Source: Desulfovibrio sp. (GTDB taxonomy: Bacteria; Desulfobacterota; Desulfovibrionia; Desulfovibrionales; Desulfovibrionaceae). From it: a stretch of 12,803 nucleotides of DNA. The first letter of the stretch is position 1. Each line of letters opens with the position of its first letter. The stretch is taken from assembly GCA_014804915.1 (NCBI GenBank), contig JAAUYW010000097.1:1-12803 (forward strand), in the 5' to 3' direction. This document shows, in pieces, positions 1 through 9,700 of this stretch. The notes under the pieces were generated by a model, which saw only the letters and a program-made list of their open reading frames with translations, was not told the origin of the DNA and ran no database searches. Both the position numbers and the translations under genes were made by a program.

Positions 1-106
1 ATTGTCTGGATTTTCTGCCACAGGCGTGGCGCCTTTCAAGCTTTTGAAAAACATGTCTGGGAATCAGGTGCAGAATTTCGCTGAAGGGTGTGGCAACATG
101 ACTCAT

Positions 107-185
107 GTCCAAAATCTCCATGTGTTACAAGTGTTTGTGATGAAATCTTATAACACATATCCCTGAGATTTTGGACTATTTTTTT
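107..185 (+). terminator. Long interrupted stem-loop plus T-run, terminator-like on + strand
   Basis: A perfect 12-bp inverted repeat, GTCCAAAATCTC (107-118) and GAGATTTTGGAC (165-176), encloses a second 8-bp pair, ATGTGTTA (120-127) and TAACACAT (151-158). An asymmetric internal loop separates them (C119 against 159-164). Two bases after the outer arm comes TTTTTTT (179-185), so the element reads as a Rho-independent terminator for transcription moving rightward, that is, from a gene left of the window. The stem is AT-rich and the loop is long (23 nt, with a possible small ACAA/TTGT hairpin inside), so it is not a textbook terminator. On the minus strand no T-run follows it, so it is not an obvious terminator for the adaptor gene. 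Confidence 0.5.
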
Positions 186-186
186 G

Positions 187-224
187 GCCCTTAGCAGGAC
201 AAATGTGCTCCTGGCTGAAGGGGC
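187..224. other. Imperfect stem-loop beside the T-run
   Basis: CCCTT (188-192), AG (193-194) and CAGGA (195-199) can pair with TCCTG (209-213), CT (215-216) and AAGGG (218-222). Single-base bulges fall at 214 and 217, and the loop is 9 nt. A closing G-C pair (187 with 224) is possible with one more bulge at 223. It lies in the 3' flank of the leftward adaptor gene. Read leftward it is followed by A-rich sequence rather than T, so it does not look like an intrinsic terminator for that gene. It may simply stabilise the 3' end of the mRNA. Confidence 0.3.
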
Positions 225-291
225 TATATTGAGCCGCCTTTCTTTAATCGTGCAGTTTGAGCCATTTCGGAAGTTACAGGCAGTGCAAGGC

Positions 292-1401
292 TTAATCCAG
301 TTCGCGCACCTGAATGCCCGGGGTGATTCGCACAAGGCCTTCCACGATCACCTTTTCATCCGGCGCAAGCTCGCCTTCGACTGCAGCGTGGCCGTCATGC
401 TCCATCAGCACCCTTATTTTTCTGTACTCGGCCCTGTTGTCCGGCCCCACCACATAGACAAAAGTCTGATCGCGGCCAGTTTGCACGGCTTGGGACGGAA
501 TTATCAGCGTGTCCCGCAAATAGCCCAGGGGGAGCGCTATTTCGGCGAATTGCCCGGGCCACAATCTTTTATCCTCATTCTGAAATGTGCCGCGCAGGCG
601 GATGGAGCCAGTCTTGGTATCAACCTGGTTGCCAACCAGGGTCAGGGTTCCCTCGGAAGGAGAGCCGCCAATTGGTGTAGCTGTGATTCTCACCTGGCCC
701 CTGGCAAGGTGATCGAGAATTGCTGACAGATAGGCCTCGGGCACGGAGAAGGCGATGTAGCAGGGCGCTATGGTATCGATTGAGCAAACTGGCCCGGTAT
801 CATTGTCCTTGACCATATTGCCCTTATGCAGGCGCAGCTCGCCAATGCGGCCGCTGATTGGCGCTATGACTGAACAGTAGGACAATTCCAGCTCGGCGCG
901 ATTTGCCGCTGCGGCATCCGCCTCCACAGTCGCTTCCAGCACGGCCGCGTCAGTAACAGATTGCTCATAGGCGTCCTTGCTGATGTAGCCATCCTTGACA
1001 AGTTTGCCAAAACGGGCCCGATCAACGCGCGCCTTATGCAGCTGGGCCCTGGATTTGGCAAGGTTGGCCTGCTGCTGATCCAGTTCTGCCCGATAAGGCC
1101 GCGGATCTATCTCCAGGATTGATTCGCCGGCAGTAACATCTTCGCCTTCAGTGAAATTCACGGCGATTATTTCGCCTTTTATTCTGGGCGTGATCGCCAC
1201 TGAAGCCGAGGCCTCGACATTGCCGACAGCCTGAATGGCGCGCTGCATATCCCCTTTTTCGACCCGGGCGGTGCGCACAGGCGCCTGCACGATTCCAGGC
1301 GAAGCACCATCCCCGCCTCCACATGCCGCAAGAAGACCAAAAAGCGCCAGGCCAAGGAGAATCCTGGCCCCCGCCAGCGCGCTCGCGCCTGATCTAGTCA
1401 T
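292..1401 (-). CDS. Periplasmic adaptor (membrane fusion) lipoprotein, RND efflux type
   Basis: The 369-aa protein resembles the HlyD/AcrA-type adaptors that bridge an inner-membrane RND pump and an outer-membrane channel in the periplasm. The N-terminus has Arg at residues 3 and 13, a hydrophobic stretch and a lipobox LAAC with Cys27, so it should be lipid-anchored. The first half of the lipoyl-like domain is near residues 66-103 ([21 protein letters not shown]). A helical hairpin spans about 105-170. The second lipoyl half is at 176-198 ([13 protein letters not shown]). A beta-barrel with the typical WPGQFAEI is near 271-278. I chose the ATG at 1401: it places the lipobox correctly and follows GGAGG by 12 nt. 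The upstream ATG at 1446 would add 15 residues inside the kinase gene. The start overlaps the kinase stop by 8 bp, suggesting coupled translation. No pump or channel gene is present. Family assignment is firm; substrate unknown. Confidence 0.93.
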   Translation of the reverse strand: MTRSGASALAGARILLGLALFGLLAACGGGDGASPGIVQAPVRTARVEKGDMQRAIQAVGNVEASASVAITPRIKGEIIAVNFTEGEDVTAGESILEIDPRPYRAELDQQQANLAKSRAQLHKARVDRARFGKLVKDGYISKDAYEQSVTDAAVLEATVEADAAAANRAELELSYCSVIAPISGRIGELRLHKGNMVKDNDTGPVCSIDTIAPCYIAFSVPEAYLSAILDHLARGQVRITATPIGGSPSEGTLTLVGNQVDTKTGSIRLRGTFQNEDKRLWPGQFAEIALPLGYLRDTLIIPSQAVQTGRDQTFVYVVGPDNRAEYRKIRVLMEHDGHAAVEGELAPDEKVIVEGLVRITPGIQVRELD

Positions 1402-3940
1402 TATGCCAGGCTTCCTCCATGTTGCGGTAAAGCTCACGGGCGTCAACAGGCTTGGCTATATGGCCGTTCATGCCCGCTTCCTTTGCAGCCGCTATATCTT
1501 CCTTGAAGGCATTCGCCGTCATCGCGAGAATCGGTATCGTGGCTGCATCTGGCCTTGCAAGCGCGCGGATTGCCGCGGCAGCTTCATAACCATTCATGAC
1601 CGGCATCTGAATGTCCATCAGGATCATGTCATAATAGCCAGGAGCTGAAGCGGTGAATTTTGCAACCGCCTCTTCGCCGTTTTCAGCATAATCCACTTCC
1701 GCATTTACCATTTCCAGGAATTCCGTGCCAATTTCGCGGTTGAATTCGTTGTCTTCAACCAGCAGGACGCGTTTGCCGCCAAAATCGTATGTCCTGGCCT
1801 GTTCGTCCTCGCGGCCGCGATCGCAAGCCTTTACAAGCGTCTCGTACACATTTGAAACAAAAAGCGGCTTTGCAATAAAGGCCACAGCGCCATTGCCCCG
1901 CGCCTCCTGCTCGATCGCGCCCCAGTCAAAGGAGCTGATAATGATAATCCTGATCTTGTCGCCATATCTTTCCCTGATTTTTCTCGCTGTCTCCGAACCA
2001 TTCATGCCGGGCATCTGCCAGTCAATGAGGCAGATTTCAAATGGCTCGGACTGCTCTTTCTCAAGCAGCGCCAGCGCTTCCTGGCCGCTGGCCGCAGTGG
2101 CGACATGCATCCCCATCTTGTCAAGCAGCAGACTCGCATGGGCTCTTGCGCTCTCATCATCATCAACAACAAGGATTTTAAGCGGTGGCAATCCTCCCTG
2201 GCGGGCATGGGGTCCTGCCTCGCCTGGCGTGAATGGAATTTCAACCGTGAATTCCGTGCCCTTGCCTTCCTCGCTTTTTACGGCAATGGCTCCGCCCATC
2301 AATACGACCAGATTACGGGTAATAGCCAGTCCGAGGCCGGCGCTGCCAAATTTTGCATCGCTTTGCCCGGCGGCCTGTTCAAATGGCCGATAGAGGCGCT
2401 TCATGAATTCCTGGCTCATGCCAATGCCGGTATCGCGGATTGCGCACCGCAATGTTGCCGTATTATTTCTTATCTCGCTCATTGAGATCTGAAGCGTGAT
2501 CTTGCCCCCATGCGGCGTGAATTTGACAGCATTGCTCAAAAGATTGATCAGAATCTGGTTCAGCCTGAGCGGATCGCCTACCAGGGATTCTTCTTCCAGC
2601 CCATCGACAATGACTTCAAATTCCTGATCACGCAACCTGGCCTGATGATGAACCAGATTGACCACATTCTGGATTGTATTGCCAAGATTGAACGGCTCCC
2701 TGCTGATCACAAGCCTGCCGGTGTCAATTTTGGCCATATCCAGCATGTCATTGAGCAGGCCAAGCAAATGGCGTGAGGATTCCAGGATTTTGCCAAGACA
2801 GTTATCAACCCGAAACTTGTCGTCGATTTTGTTCTGCGCGATTGTGGCCATGCCAATGATCGCATTCATGGGAGTGCGAATCTCATGCGACATATTGGCC
2901 AAAAAATTGCTTTTCGCCGCATTGGCATTGCGCGCCAGCTCCAGCGCGTCGCTCAGGGTCTGCTGTCTTGCCATTACTTCCGTTTCATCCGAAATCACGG
3001 CAATGTGCCTTTCCAGCAACCCGGCCCGCTCACACGCGGGATAAACCTTGATTCGCAATTTTTTCTGGCCGCCATCAATTGCAGCCGTTGTTTCCGAAAA
3101 TTCGCAGCCATGACGGTCGGCAAGGCGCGCTTTCAGCCATTCTCCGGCTTTGCCCAGCGCGTTGAAAAGCAGGCGCGGCTTGGCCAGAATGTCCCTGGCT
3201 GAAATATGCAGGTTGCGCATGCAGTTGTCGCTGGCGTATTCCAGCTGGCCGCGCGCATTGGCTATGATGAAAACATCATCTATGGACTGGGAGAGCACAT
3301 TGAACAGCTTTTCCCGATAAACTATTGCTTTTTGCTGGGCGCGATCCCGCAGATGGTTGTAAAGCAGGATAATGAAGAGAAACAGGCCCAGCATTGTCGC
3401 GGCGATTTCAGTAGCGCGATGCCGCTCCAGGAACTCGGTGCGGATTTCCTCCCCTGCTTCATCCGCCGCGGCGCTAATCTGAAGCAATATCGCATTCATG
3501 CGAGTAAGGGGGGGCAGGATTACCCTGCTGTATTGCGAAAGCGCCAGATCATGATCGGAATTGCCCTCCATCGCCCGCGCAACCTCAATCCGCGCCTGGC
3601 GCAATTCCTGCACTTCCCTGTCAAGCTCGGCAATCAGGCCTTCATCATCCCTGGGGAAGCGCGACCGAATCAGATCAAGGGACGCATCCTGCAGGTGATT
3701 ATGCTCGACCAGCATTTTTTCAATGCTTTCAAATGTGATTTTGGGATCGGACAGGGCATTGGACATCATGCCTCGCAGGCCCTGCATCCTGCCGCGCACC
3801 TCGCCGACTTCCCGGGCCACATTATAGGGACTCTCGTAAAACTTGTTTATGCCAATATCACATTGGCGGACACTGATAAATATAAAGATTATATAGGCGA
3901 CGATGCAGATATACGGCAGCGCATTCCATACTAGACGCAT
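1394..3940 (-). CDS. Membrane hybrid sensor histidine kinase with two receiver domains
   Basis: The 848-aa protein has a first membrane helix (about residues 9-24), a helical periplasmic sensor region (about 25-175) and a second membrane helix (about 180-195). A PAS-like domain follows (about 212-320). The HisKA domain has the phospho-acceptor His352 in [14 protein letters not shown]. The ATPase domain has its N box at 461-475 ([15 protein letters not shown]), DTGIG at 503-507 and GLGLA at 535-539. Receiver 1 (about 588-705) has D593-595, phospho-acceptor Asp640 and Lys691. Receiver 2 (about 723-845) has E729/D730, Asp776, Thr808 and Lys830. All catalytic residues look intact. The protein ends after receiver 2 with no Hpt domain, and no separate Hpt or response regulator is nearby, so its output is unknown. 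GAAGGA lies about 12 nt before the ATG. The sensor resembles four-helix-bundle sensors, but its ligand cannot be read from sequence. Confidence 0.95.
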   Translation of the reverse strand: MRLVWNALPYICIVAYIIFIFISVRQCDIGINKFYESPYNVAREVGEVRGRMQGLRGMMSNALSDPKITFESIEKMLVEHNHLQDASLDLIRSRFPRDDEGLIAELDREVQELRQARIEVARAMEGNSDHDLALSQYSRVILPPLTRMNAILLQISAAADEAGEEIRTEFLERHRATEIAATMLGLFLFIILLYNHLRDRAQQKAIVYREKLFNVLSQSIDDVFIIANARGQLEYASDNCMRNLHISARDILAKPRLLFNALGKAGEWLKARLADRHGCEFSETTAAIDGGQKKLRIKVYPACERAGLLERHIAVISDETEVMARQQTLSDALELARNANAAKSNFLANMSHEIRTPMNAIIGMATIAQNKIDDKFRVDNCLGKILESSRHLLGLLNDMLDMAKIDTGRLVISREPFNLGNTIQNVVNLVHHQARLRDQEFEVIVDGLEEESLVGDPLRLNQILINLLSNAVKFTPHGGKITLQISMSEIRNNTATLRCAIRDTGIGMSQEFMKRLYRPFEQAAGQSDAKFGSAGLGLAITRNLVVLMGGAIAVKSEEGKGTEFTVEIPFTPGEAGPHARQGGLPPLKILVVDDDESARAHASLLLDKMGMHVATAASGQEALALLEKEQSEPFEICLIDWQMPGMNGSETARKIRERYGDKIRIIIISSFDWGAIEQEARGNGAVAFIAKPLFVSNVYETLVKACDRGREDEQARTYDFGGKRVLLVEDNEFNREIGTEFLEMVNAEVDYAENGEEAVAKFTASAPGYYDMILMDIQMPVMNGYEAAAAIRALARPDAATIPILAMTANAFKEDIAAAKEAGMNGHIAKPVDARELYRNMEEAWHND

Positions 3941-3990
3941 TGAGAGCCATCCTTCGCCTGATACAATAATATGGCCCGCAAAATCGCGTC

Positions 3991-4013
3991 AGGGCGAGCC
4001 GCGCCTCTGCCCT
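3991..4013 (-). other. GC-rich hairpin between peptidase and kinase genes
   Basis: In the 105-bp gap the leftward transcript can form AGGGC, bulged A, GAG, loop GCGCGG, CTC, GCCCT: 8 bp with one bulge. Only a four-T run follows, after seven bases, so it is a poor terminator. It might partly attenuate read-through or protect the upstream message. Between it and the kinase start lies TATTAT, a possible -10 box (+ strand ATAATA, 3967-3972), with CTGACG 15 bp upstream as a weak -35. A separate kinase promoter is therefore possible but unproven. Confidence 0.3.
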
Positions 4014-4045
4014 TGGACGATTGCACGCGCCTGTAACAGGATCGC

Positions 4046-6703
4046 TCAGGGGAGCAAGGTGACATTGTATGGATCCACAAGATATTTTTGCGCAATTGCC
4101 AGAATATCCTCCGGCTTCAGTTTGGCCGCCTTGTCAATCAACTCTTTCTGGAAATCCTGGGGCCTGCCGAGAATGGCGTCTGTAGCCGCTTCCCCCGCGC
4201 GCGAGGCCAGACTTTGCCTGCCGCGCACGTATTCGCCATTCAGGCGATTCGCAGCTGTTTTCAGCGTCGCTTCAGGCAGGGGCTCTTTTTTTAGCTGCGC
4301 TATTATCCGGTCAAATCCCGCCGCTGCCTGCTCCATTTTATCAGGAGTGGTGCCAATGTAAAAAGCGAGGAATCCGGCCTGCGGCATGGCGCGGTTGAAC
4401 GCGGTTACAGTATAGCCAAGCCCTTCCTCATCCCTGAGCTGCGTGAACAGGACGCCGCTCTGGCCCGAGATGGCCGCTTCCAGAAGCAGCAACCCTGGCG
4501 CGTCTGGGTGCGTGGCTGGCACAGTCCTGAAAATGCGCATCAAATGCGCCTGGTTTCTGCCTGGCATGGAAAGGCCGAGCGTCCTTTCCCTGTCCCAGAC
4601 TGGCGCTGCCAATTCGAATTTTTTCGTATGCGGCTGGGCAAGGCTTTTCGCAAACCTGAGCGCGGCTTCTCGCTCAAAACTGCCGGCAATCGCCAAAGCC
4701 CAGGGCTGCCCCCCCTGTCTGGCCCAGAAATCCCTCACCTTGATTGTATTCAGTTTCTCCAGGCTGGCCGCATCCCCGAGATTGTCATAGCCATAGGGCT
4801 GACCGGGAAACAGGAAAGGATTTACCTTTGCGAACATATAGGACAACGGCTGGTCATTGCGCTGGCGCAATGCCGCCTTCATGTTATTCAGCTCGCGCGC
4901 CAGTTCTGCGGCCTCAAAGCGCGGCTTGAGCAGCACATTGCGGAACATAGGAAATATCTCGCTGCTGAATCGCGCCGGGCCGTCCATTGAAATGCCAAAA
5001 GTCTGCAGGCCTGCGCGGCTGGAAAGATCTACCGCGCGTTCTGCCAGCCAGCGCTCCAGCGCGGGCTTGTTCAGCTCACCGGAGCCATCAGTCAGCAACC
5101 TTGCTGTCAAATCCTCCAGGCCCTGCTGATCCTGCGCCAGAAGCGCGTTGCCGCCTGGCATCAGCAGCTCAAGAGATATGTAAGGCGCGCTGCTGTCCGG
5201 CAAAAGGATGACCTGGCAGCCGTTCTCAAGCGCCACAATTTCCGCTTCGCCGCGTCCGCCCTTCGCTGTCTTTGACGCGCCGGCTGGCGCAGGCGGCCAG
5301 TTGCGCAGCAGTATTTCTTCAAAATCCGGCAACCTGGCCTGTTCCGGAGCTATGATCCTTACCCTGGCCTGACGCGAATCAAGCCAGTTTGCGATTGCCT
5401 CCTGCAGCTGCGCCCTGTCAACATTGCGCTGCGCGAAACGGATGTTTTCCTCGCCCTGCGCGCCGCCGAGCTCAAATTGCACAGTTCCCAGCCAGGAGGC
5501 GAGGCCGTTCAGGGTTTCTCCTGCCCGATCCATGCTATCTTCAAGATTGAATTTGGCGCGGGTTATGGCTGCCGCGTCAAAATCCTCGGCAGACAGGCGC
5601 CCCAGATCAGCTGTCAGCTCGGTCCAGAAATCTTCCACTTTCGCAGCGTCAAGAGTGGCGGTTATGACAAACATGCCAGCCCTGGCCATGCTCATGTCCC
5701 CTACGCTGATGCTGTCCACAAGCTGCATGTCGTATTTATACTTTTTGTAAAAAGTGGAAGTGGCGTCCCCGCCGAGCAGATAGGCGAGCACATCAAGATC
5801 AACGGAGCGCAGATCGCGCAGGCCGGGCACTGGCAGCGCTATGCCAAGATAGACCTTGTTCCAGGGGCCGCGCGCGATTTCCACCTGGGGCGAGCCCTGC
5901 GCCGCAGTTGCAAGATCCAGCGGCCCGATTACTGGCAGATCCGAATGGTTTTCCAGCTTGCCAAAAAGTTCCTGCGCATGCTCCAGTGCCGCGTCAGGGT
6001 CAAGATCGCCAGCCACAAGCAGCATCATGTTCTGGGGCTGATACCATTTTGCGACATAGTCGGCCAGATCCCTGGCTGTCAGCTTGCGGATGCTCTCTTC
6101 AAAACCGATGATTGGGCGTCCATAAGGGGTGTTTTTCAGCGCGGCAACCTGCAGGTTCTCGAACAGCTTGCGCCCTGCTGAATCTTCTCCGCGCTGCAGC
6201 TCGGAGATGACTACATTTTTTTCTGCTTCGAGCTCGGCCGGGTCAAGAGTGGCCTGAAACGCCATGTCCTTTACCACATCCATGCCAACTCGCCAGTGGG
6301 CTGCCGGCATATCGGTAATGTACCACGTCCTGTCAAAACTGGTGGCAGCATTGAGGTAGCCCCCAAGCGCCTCCACATCGCGCGCGACCTGCCCCTTGGG
6401 CCGGTGGCTTGTGCCCTTGAACACCATGTGCTCCAGAACATGGCTGATGCCTGCCTGGGCCGGGTCTTCAGTCGCCGAGCCGGCGCGCACATACAGGCGC
6501 GTGCAGACAACTGGAAAGCGCTTGTCGCGGATTATATAGACAAGCAGGCCATTGGGCAGGCGCGTGAGAATCTCTTTTTCCCCGCTGGCCGCGCCGGAAA
6601 CAGGCGCGGTTTTCACTGCCTGGCCCGGACCATCCGCATTGGCTGGAAAAACAGTGGCAAGTCCCAGAAACAGAATGGCCATACAGGCGAAAAAGCCCCT
6701 CAT
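4046..6703 (-). CDS. Exported M16-family zinc metallopeptidase, fused two-half form
   Basis: The 885-aa protein has a signal peptide (MRGFFACMAILFLGLATVF, probable cleavage after ANA at residue 23), so it should act in the periplasm or beyond. Residues 41-270 form a catalytic M16 domain. The inverted zinc motif HVLEH is at 88-92, with Glu91 as catalytic base and His88/His92 as ligands. The third ligand is Glu168 in EKNVVISE, at the spacing usual for M16. The second half (about 490-885) repeats the M16 fold but has no HxxEH. It keeps the family's distal motif RDEEGLGYTV, so it should be the non-catalytic half that closes the chamber, as in PqqL- or pitrilysin-like proteins. The ATG has GGAG 9 nt upstream. 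It starts 48 bp after the SNF2 gene ends and is probably co-transcribed with it. The substrate is not predictable; M16 enzymes usually degrade peptides or process small proteins. Confidence 0.94.
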   Translation of the reverse strand: MRGFFACMAILFLGLATVFPANADGPGQAVKTAPVSGAASGEKEILTRLPNGLLVYIIRDKRFPVVCTRLYVRAGSATEDPAQAGISHVLEHMVFKGTSHRPKGQVARDVEALGGYLNAATSFDRTWYITDMPAAHWRVGMDVVKDMAFQATLDPAELEAEKNVVISELQRGEDSAGRKLFENLQVAALKNTPYGRPIIGFEESIRKLTARDLADYVAKWYQPQNMMLLVAGDLDPDAALEHAQELFGKLENHSDLPVIGPLDLATAAQGSPQVEIARGPWNKVYLGIALPVPGLRDLRSVDLDVLAYLLGGDATSTFYKKYKYDMQLVDSISVGDMSMARAGMFVITATLDAAKVEDFWTELTADLGRLSAEDFDAAAITRAKFNLEDSMDRAGETLNGLASWLGTVQFELGGAQGEENIRFAQRNVDRAQLQEAIANWLDSRQARVRIIAPEQARLPDFEEILLRNWPPAPAGASKTAKGGRGEAEIVALENGCQVILLPDSSAPYISLELLMPGGNALLAQDQQGLEDLTARLLTDGSGELNKPALERWLAERAVDLSSRAGLQTFGISMDGPARFSSEIFPMFRNVLLKPRFEAAELARELNNMKAALRQRNDQPLSYMFAKVNPFLFPGQPYGYDNLGDAASLEKLNTIKVRDFWARQGGQPWALAIAGSFEREAALRFAKSLAQPHTKKFELAAPVWDRERTLGLSMPGRNQAHLMRIFRTVPATHPDAPGLLLLEAAISGQSGVLFTQLRDEEGLGYTVTAFNRAMPQAGFLAFYIGTTPDKMEQAAAGFDRIIAQLKKEPLPEATLKTAANRLNGEYVRGRQSLASRAGEAATDAILGRPQDFQKELIDKAAKLKPEDILAIAQKYLVDPYNVTLLP

Positions 6704-6751
6704 TTTACACTCCGCAGTCTCGTCAGCTAATAATTGCTCTTTAGATGGTTT

Positions 6752-9700
6752 TCATACCTCAAACAGCATTTCCAGATCTTCGCGGGTCAGCGATTTCCAG
6801 GTGTCCTGGCCAGGAATAATGGCCTCGGCAACTCCGCGCTTGGCATCCTGGAGCTTGAGGATTTTCTCCTCAACCGTATTCTGGCAAATAAGCTTGTAGG
6901 AAAATACCTGACGCGTCTGGCCAATTCTGTGCGTTCTGTCGGTCGCCTGACTCTCCACTGCCGGATTCCACCAGGGATCATAATGGATGACATAATCAGC
7001 AGACGTAAGATTCAGGCCCGTGCCGCCGGCCTTCAGGGAAATCAGGAAAATCGGTATGTTCGGGCTGAGATTGAATTTGTCCACCTGCTCGAACCTGTCC
7101 TTGCTGGCGCCGTCAAGATAACAGTATGGTATTTGCGAAAATTCCAGCCACTGGCGAATTATTTGCAGCATTTGCACAAATTGCGAAAATACCAGCACCT
7201 TGTGGCCGCCTTCGACTATATCCATTGCCATGTCCTTGAAAGCGTCGAATTTTCCGGAAGGCAGGTTGTTGGAAAAGCCTGGCAGATCCATTTTCAAAAG
7301 TCGCGGGTGGCAGCAAATCTGGCGCAATTTCAGCAGGGCGTCAAGAATGGACATCTGGCTTTTTGCCAACCCCTTTTCCTCAACATCCGCAAGCACTTGC
7401 GCTTTCAGCTTCCGTGCCAGTGCAGCGTAAAGCTCTGCCTGCGCCTCTTCAAGCGCGCAGCAGGTGACGCTCTCCACCTTTGGCGGCAAATCCCTGGCTA
7501 CTTCGGCCTTGGTTCGCCGCAGGATAAATGGCCTGACCCGCGCGCGCAGATAATCCAGCGTTTCAGTATCGCCATCCTTGATGGGCTTGACTATGCCGCG
7601 CTGAAAGGAATGCTGGGAGCCCAGAAAGCCAGGCATCAGAAATTCAAACAGTGACCAAAGCTCAAAGAGATTGTTCTCAATGGGCGTGCCTGACAGGCAG
7701 AGCCGCATTCGCGCGTTAATCCTTCTCACAGCCCGCGCAGTGATTGTATTGGGATTTTTAATATTCTGCGCCTCGTCCAGAATCACCGTATTGAAATCGT
7801 GTTTCTCCATTTCCTCCAGATCGCGGCGCAACAGGGCGTATGTGGTGATAATCAGGTCAGAATTTTCAATATGCTTGAACATCCCCTCCCTGCGCGTGCC
7901 GTAGATGACCAGAAGCTTCAGCCTGGGCACAAATTTTTGCGCCTCGCGCTCCCAGTTTGGCAATACGGACGTGGGCACCACAATCAGGTTTGGCCCGGCA
8001 TGTTTATTTTCAATCATGTGCTGGATGAAAGCGAGGGTCTGCACTGTCTTGCCCAGGCCCATCTCATCGGCAAGTATGCCCCCAAAGCCGTATTCCGAAA
8101 GGAAATTGAGATAGGACAGTCCCTGGCCCTGATAGCCGCGCAAACTGGCATTGAGGCCCCTTGGCTGTGGAATTGCCCGCACTTCCTTGAAAGACCTGAT
8201 TTTGACGCGCAGTTTGTTCCAGAAAGAATCTGTGCCTGCCTCTGGCAGATCCTCAAGCAGGCTGTCCAGAACCGGCGCTTCAAACTGCCGGTATTTCTGC
8301 TGCGGCGGCTTTGCCGGATCCAGTCCCAGGGCAGTGAGCTTGTGCGCCATTTTGGCAAGCCACGCTTCCGGCAGGCTGGTGTAGGAGCCGTCTTTCAGCT
8401 GCACATAGCGTTTGCCGCGCACCCAGGCGCGCCAGATTTTTTCCAGCGGCAGCGTCTGGCCATCGTAATCAACCGCAATATCCAGCGAAAACCACTTTTC
8501 CCTTTCATTGCTCGTAACTTGCGCCACAATATTGGCCTTGGCAGTGCGCACCTTGTAGCGCTGCAGGGTGCCTTCGCCAATCACCGTGTATTCTTTGGTT
8601 AGCCTCGGAAAATGATCCAGCAAAAATACAATCGCCTCTTCCGGCTCCAGAAACCAGATCTTGTTGGATCGCGCCTGAAACTGCATTGCGGCCAGTTCGT
8701 TCATCAGCGCGGCTTCCTCTTCCTGATTGCGCCTCACAAGATAGGTCTGGCCCTGATAGGCGTAGCTGCCTGTCTGGAAATCGGGATTGGGCCCGGGCAG
8801 GATGAATTCGCCATGAATGGTTTCATAGATGTTGGTTATCTCAAGGGTAAGCAGGCTGCCTTCCTCACCCAGGAACAGTTTCGGATTGTAGACTGCTGGC
8901 TGAAAAACCGGCTCCATCATTTTCAGGAATTTTTGCGGCTCATAGAGCTCCGAGGCAGGCAGGCGCGTCCAGACGCGATCCAGGAATTCCGAAATTTCCT
9001 CATGGGGCACTACTGGCCGCTCATAAATCAGGTTGGCGACAAGCGATGGATGCAGGCAAGTCTGAACCGGGTAAAAATTGTGCTGATAGCAGACCCAGAG
9101 CGGCATCTGGCCATGGAAAGTTACCGCTTCCGCGCCTTCCTCCTCGTCTTCCGGACGCAGGGACAGGGGGCGCCGCCCCTCGCGCTTGAGCATTACGTCA
9201 AAGCTGAATCCCGCGTCGTCGAGATTGGGTTTCAGTTTCAGGGCAAAAGGCGCGCTTTCTATGCGGCAGGGCTTGTCCGTATCTTTCCAGAGCAGATAGT
9301 ATTCATTGCGCACCGCCCAGAAAAACCAGGATGTAAGCCCAGCCGGTATTTCAACGCGATGGCCGTAGTAATCCAGATGCTGGCCAATCTGGCGCGCCAC
9401 ATGGGGCAGCTGCGGCGAGAATTCGCTCCACTCGGGATTTTGGATAATTTGCTGCAGGGTAATTTCGTTGTGCACGCTGGAAAGGCCCGATTTGTTCTGG
9501 CGGCCGCGAAAAAATGAAATCAGCAGCCTCCCGGGCTCCGGCTCAAAACGGAAAATCAGGTAATGGCGCCCAGGTTCCGGCTCCATGGCCGTAGAAAAAA
9601 AATTATGGAAACTGTGCTTCCAGTCTGCGGCAGGGGGCGTATTCTCCACTGTTTCCCCCTGCTCCTTGCGCAATTCCTCAATCAGGCGCAGGGCCAGGGC

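Larger units (their letters stand above)
1..291. other. Intergenic region with no gene but strong secondary structure
   Basis: I see no credible coding sequence here. The open frames crossing it have no ribosome binding site and no recognisable protein. It contains a small hairpin (arms 34-39 and 44-49), an odd palindrome at 96-108 (ACATGA, C, TCATGT), a long interrupted stem-loop at 107-176, seven T at 179-185, and an imperfect stem-loop at about 187-224. It lies downstream of the adaptor gene, whose stop codon is at 292-294. The next gene to the left is outside the window, so it is unknown whether that gene converges on this region. Confidence 0.6.

Noticed and set aside
96..108. TGACTCA-containing palindrome resembling a eukaryotic GCN4/AP-1 site
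   Set aside because: The window is bacterial, so the match has no meaning; only the palindrome itself is noted.
36..726. Open frames at 36-335 (minus) and 184-726 (plus) at the left edge
   Set aside because: Both lack ribosome sites. The first crosses the palindromic region and the second is antisense to the adaptor, and neither reads like a known protein.
1402..1446. Upstream ATG (1446) for the adaptor
   Set aside because: It would put 15 extra residues before the lipoprotein signal. The ATG at 1401 has GGAGG upstream and a correctly placed lipobox.
6734..9517. Long rightward open frames (6734-7654, 7799-8602, 8612-9517) opposite the SNF2 gene
   Set aside because: They are antisense to a gene whose intact SNF2 motifs prove the coding strand. 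They have no convincing ribosome sites or recognisable domains, and reflect codon bias that removes stops on the opposite strand.
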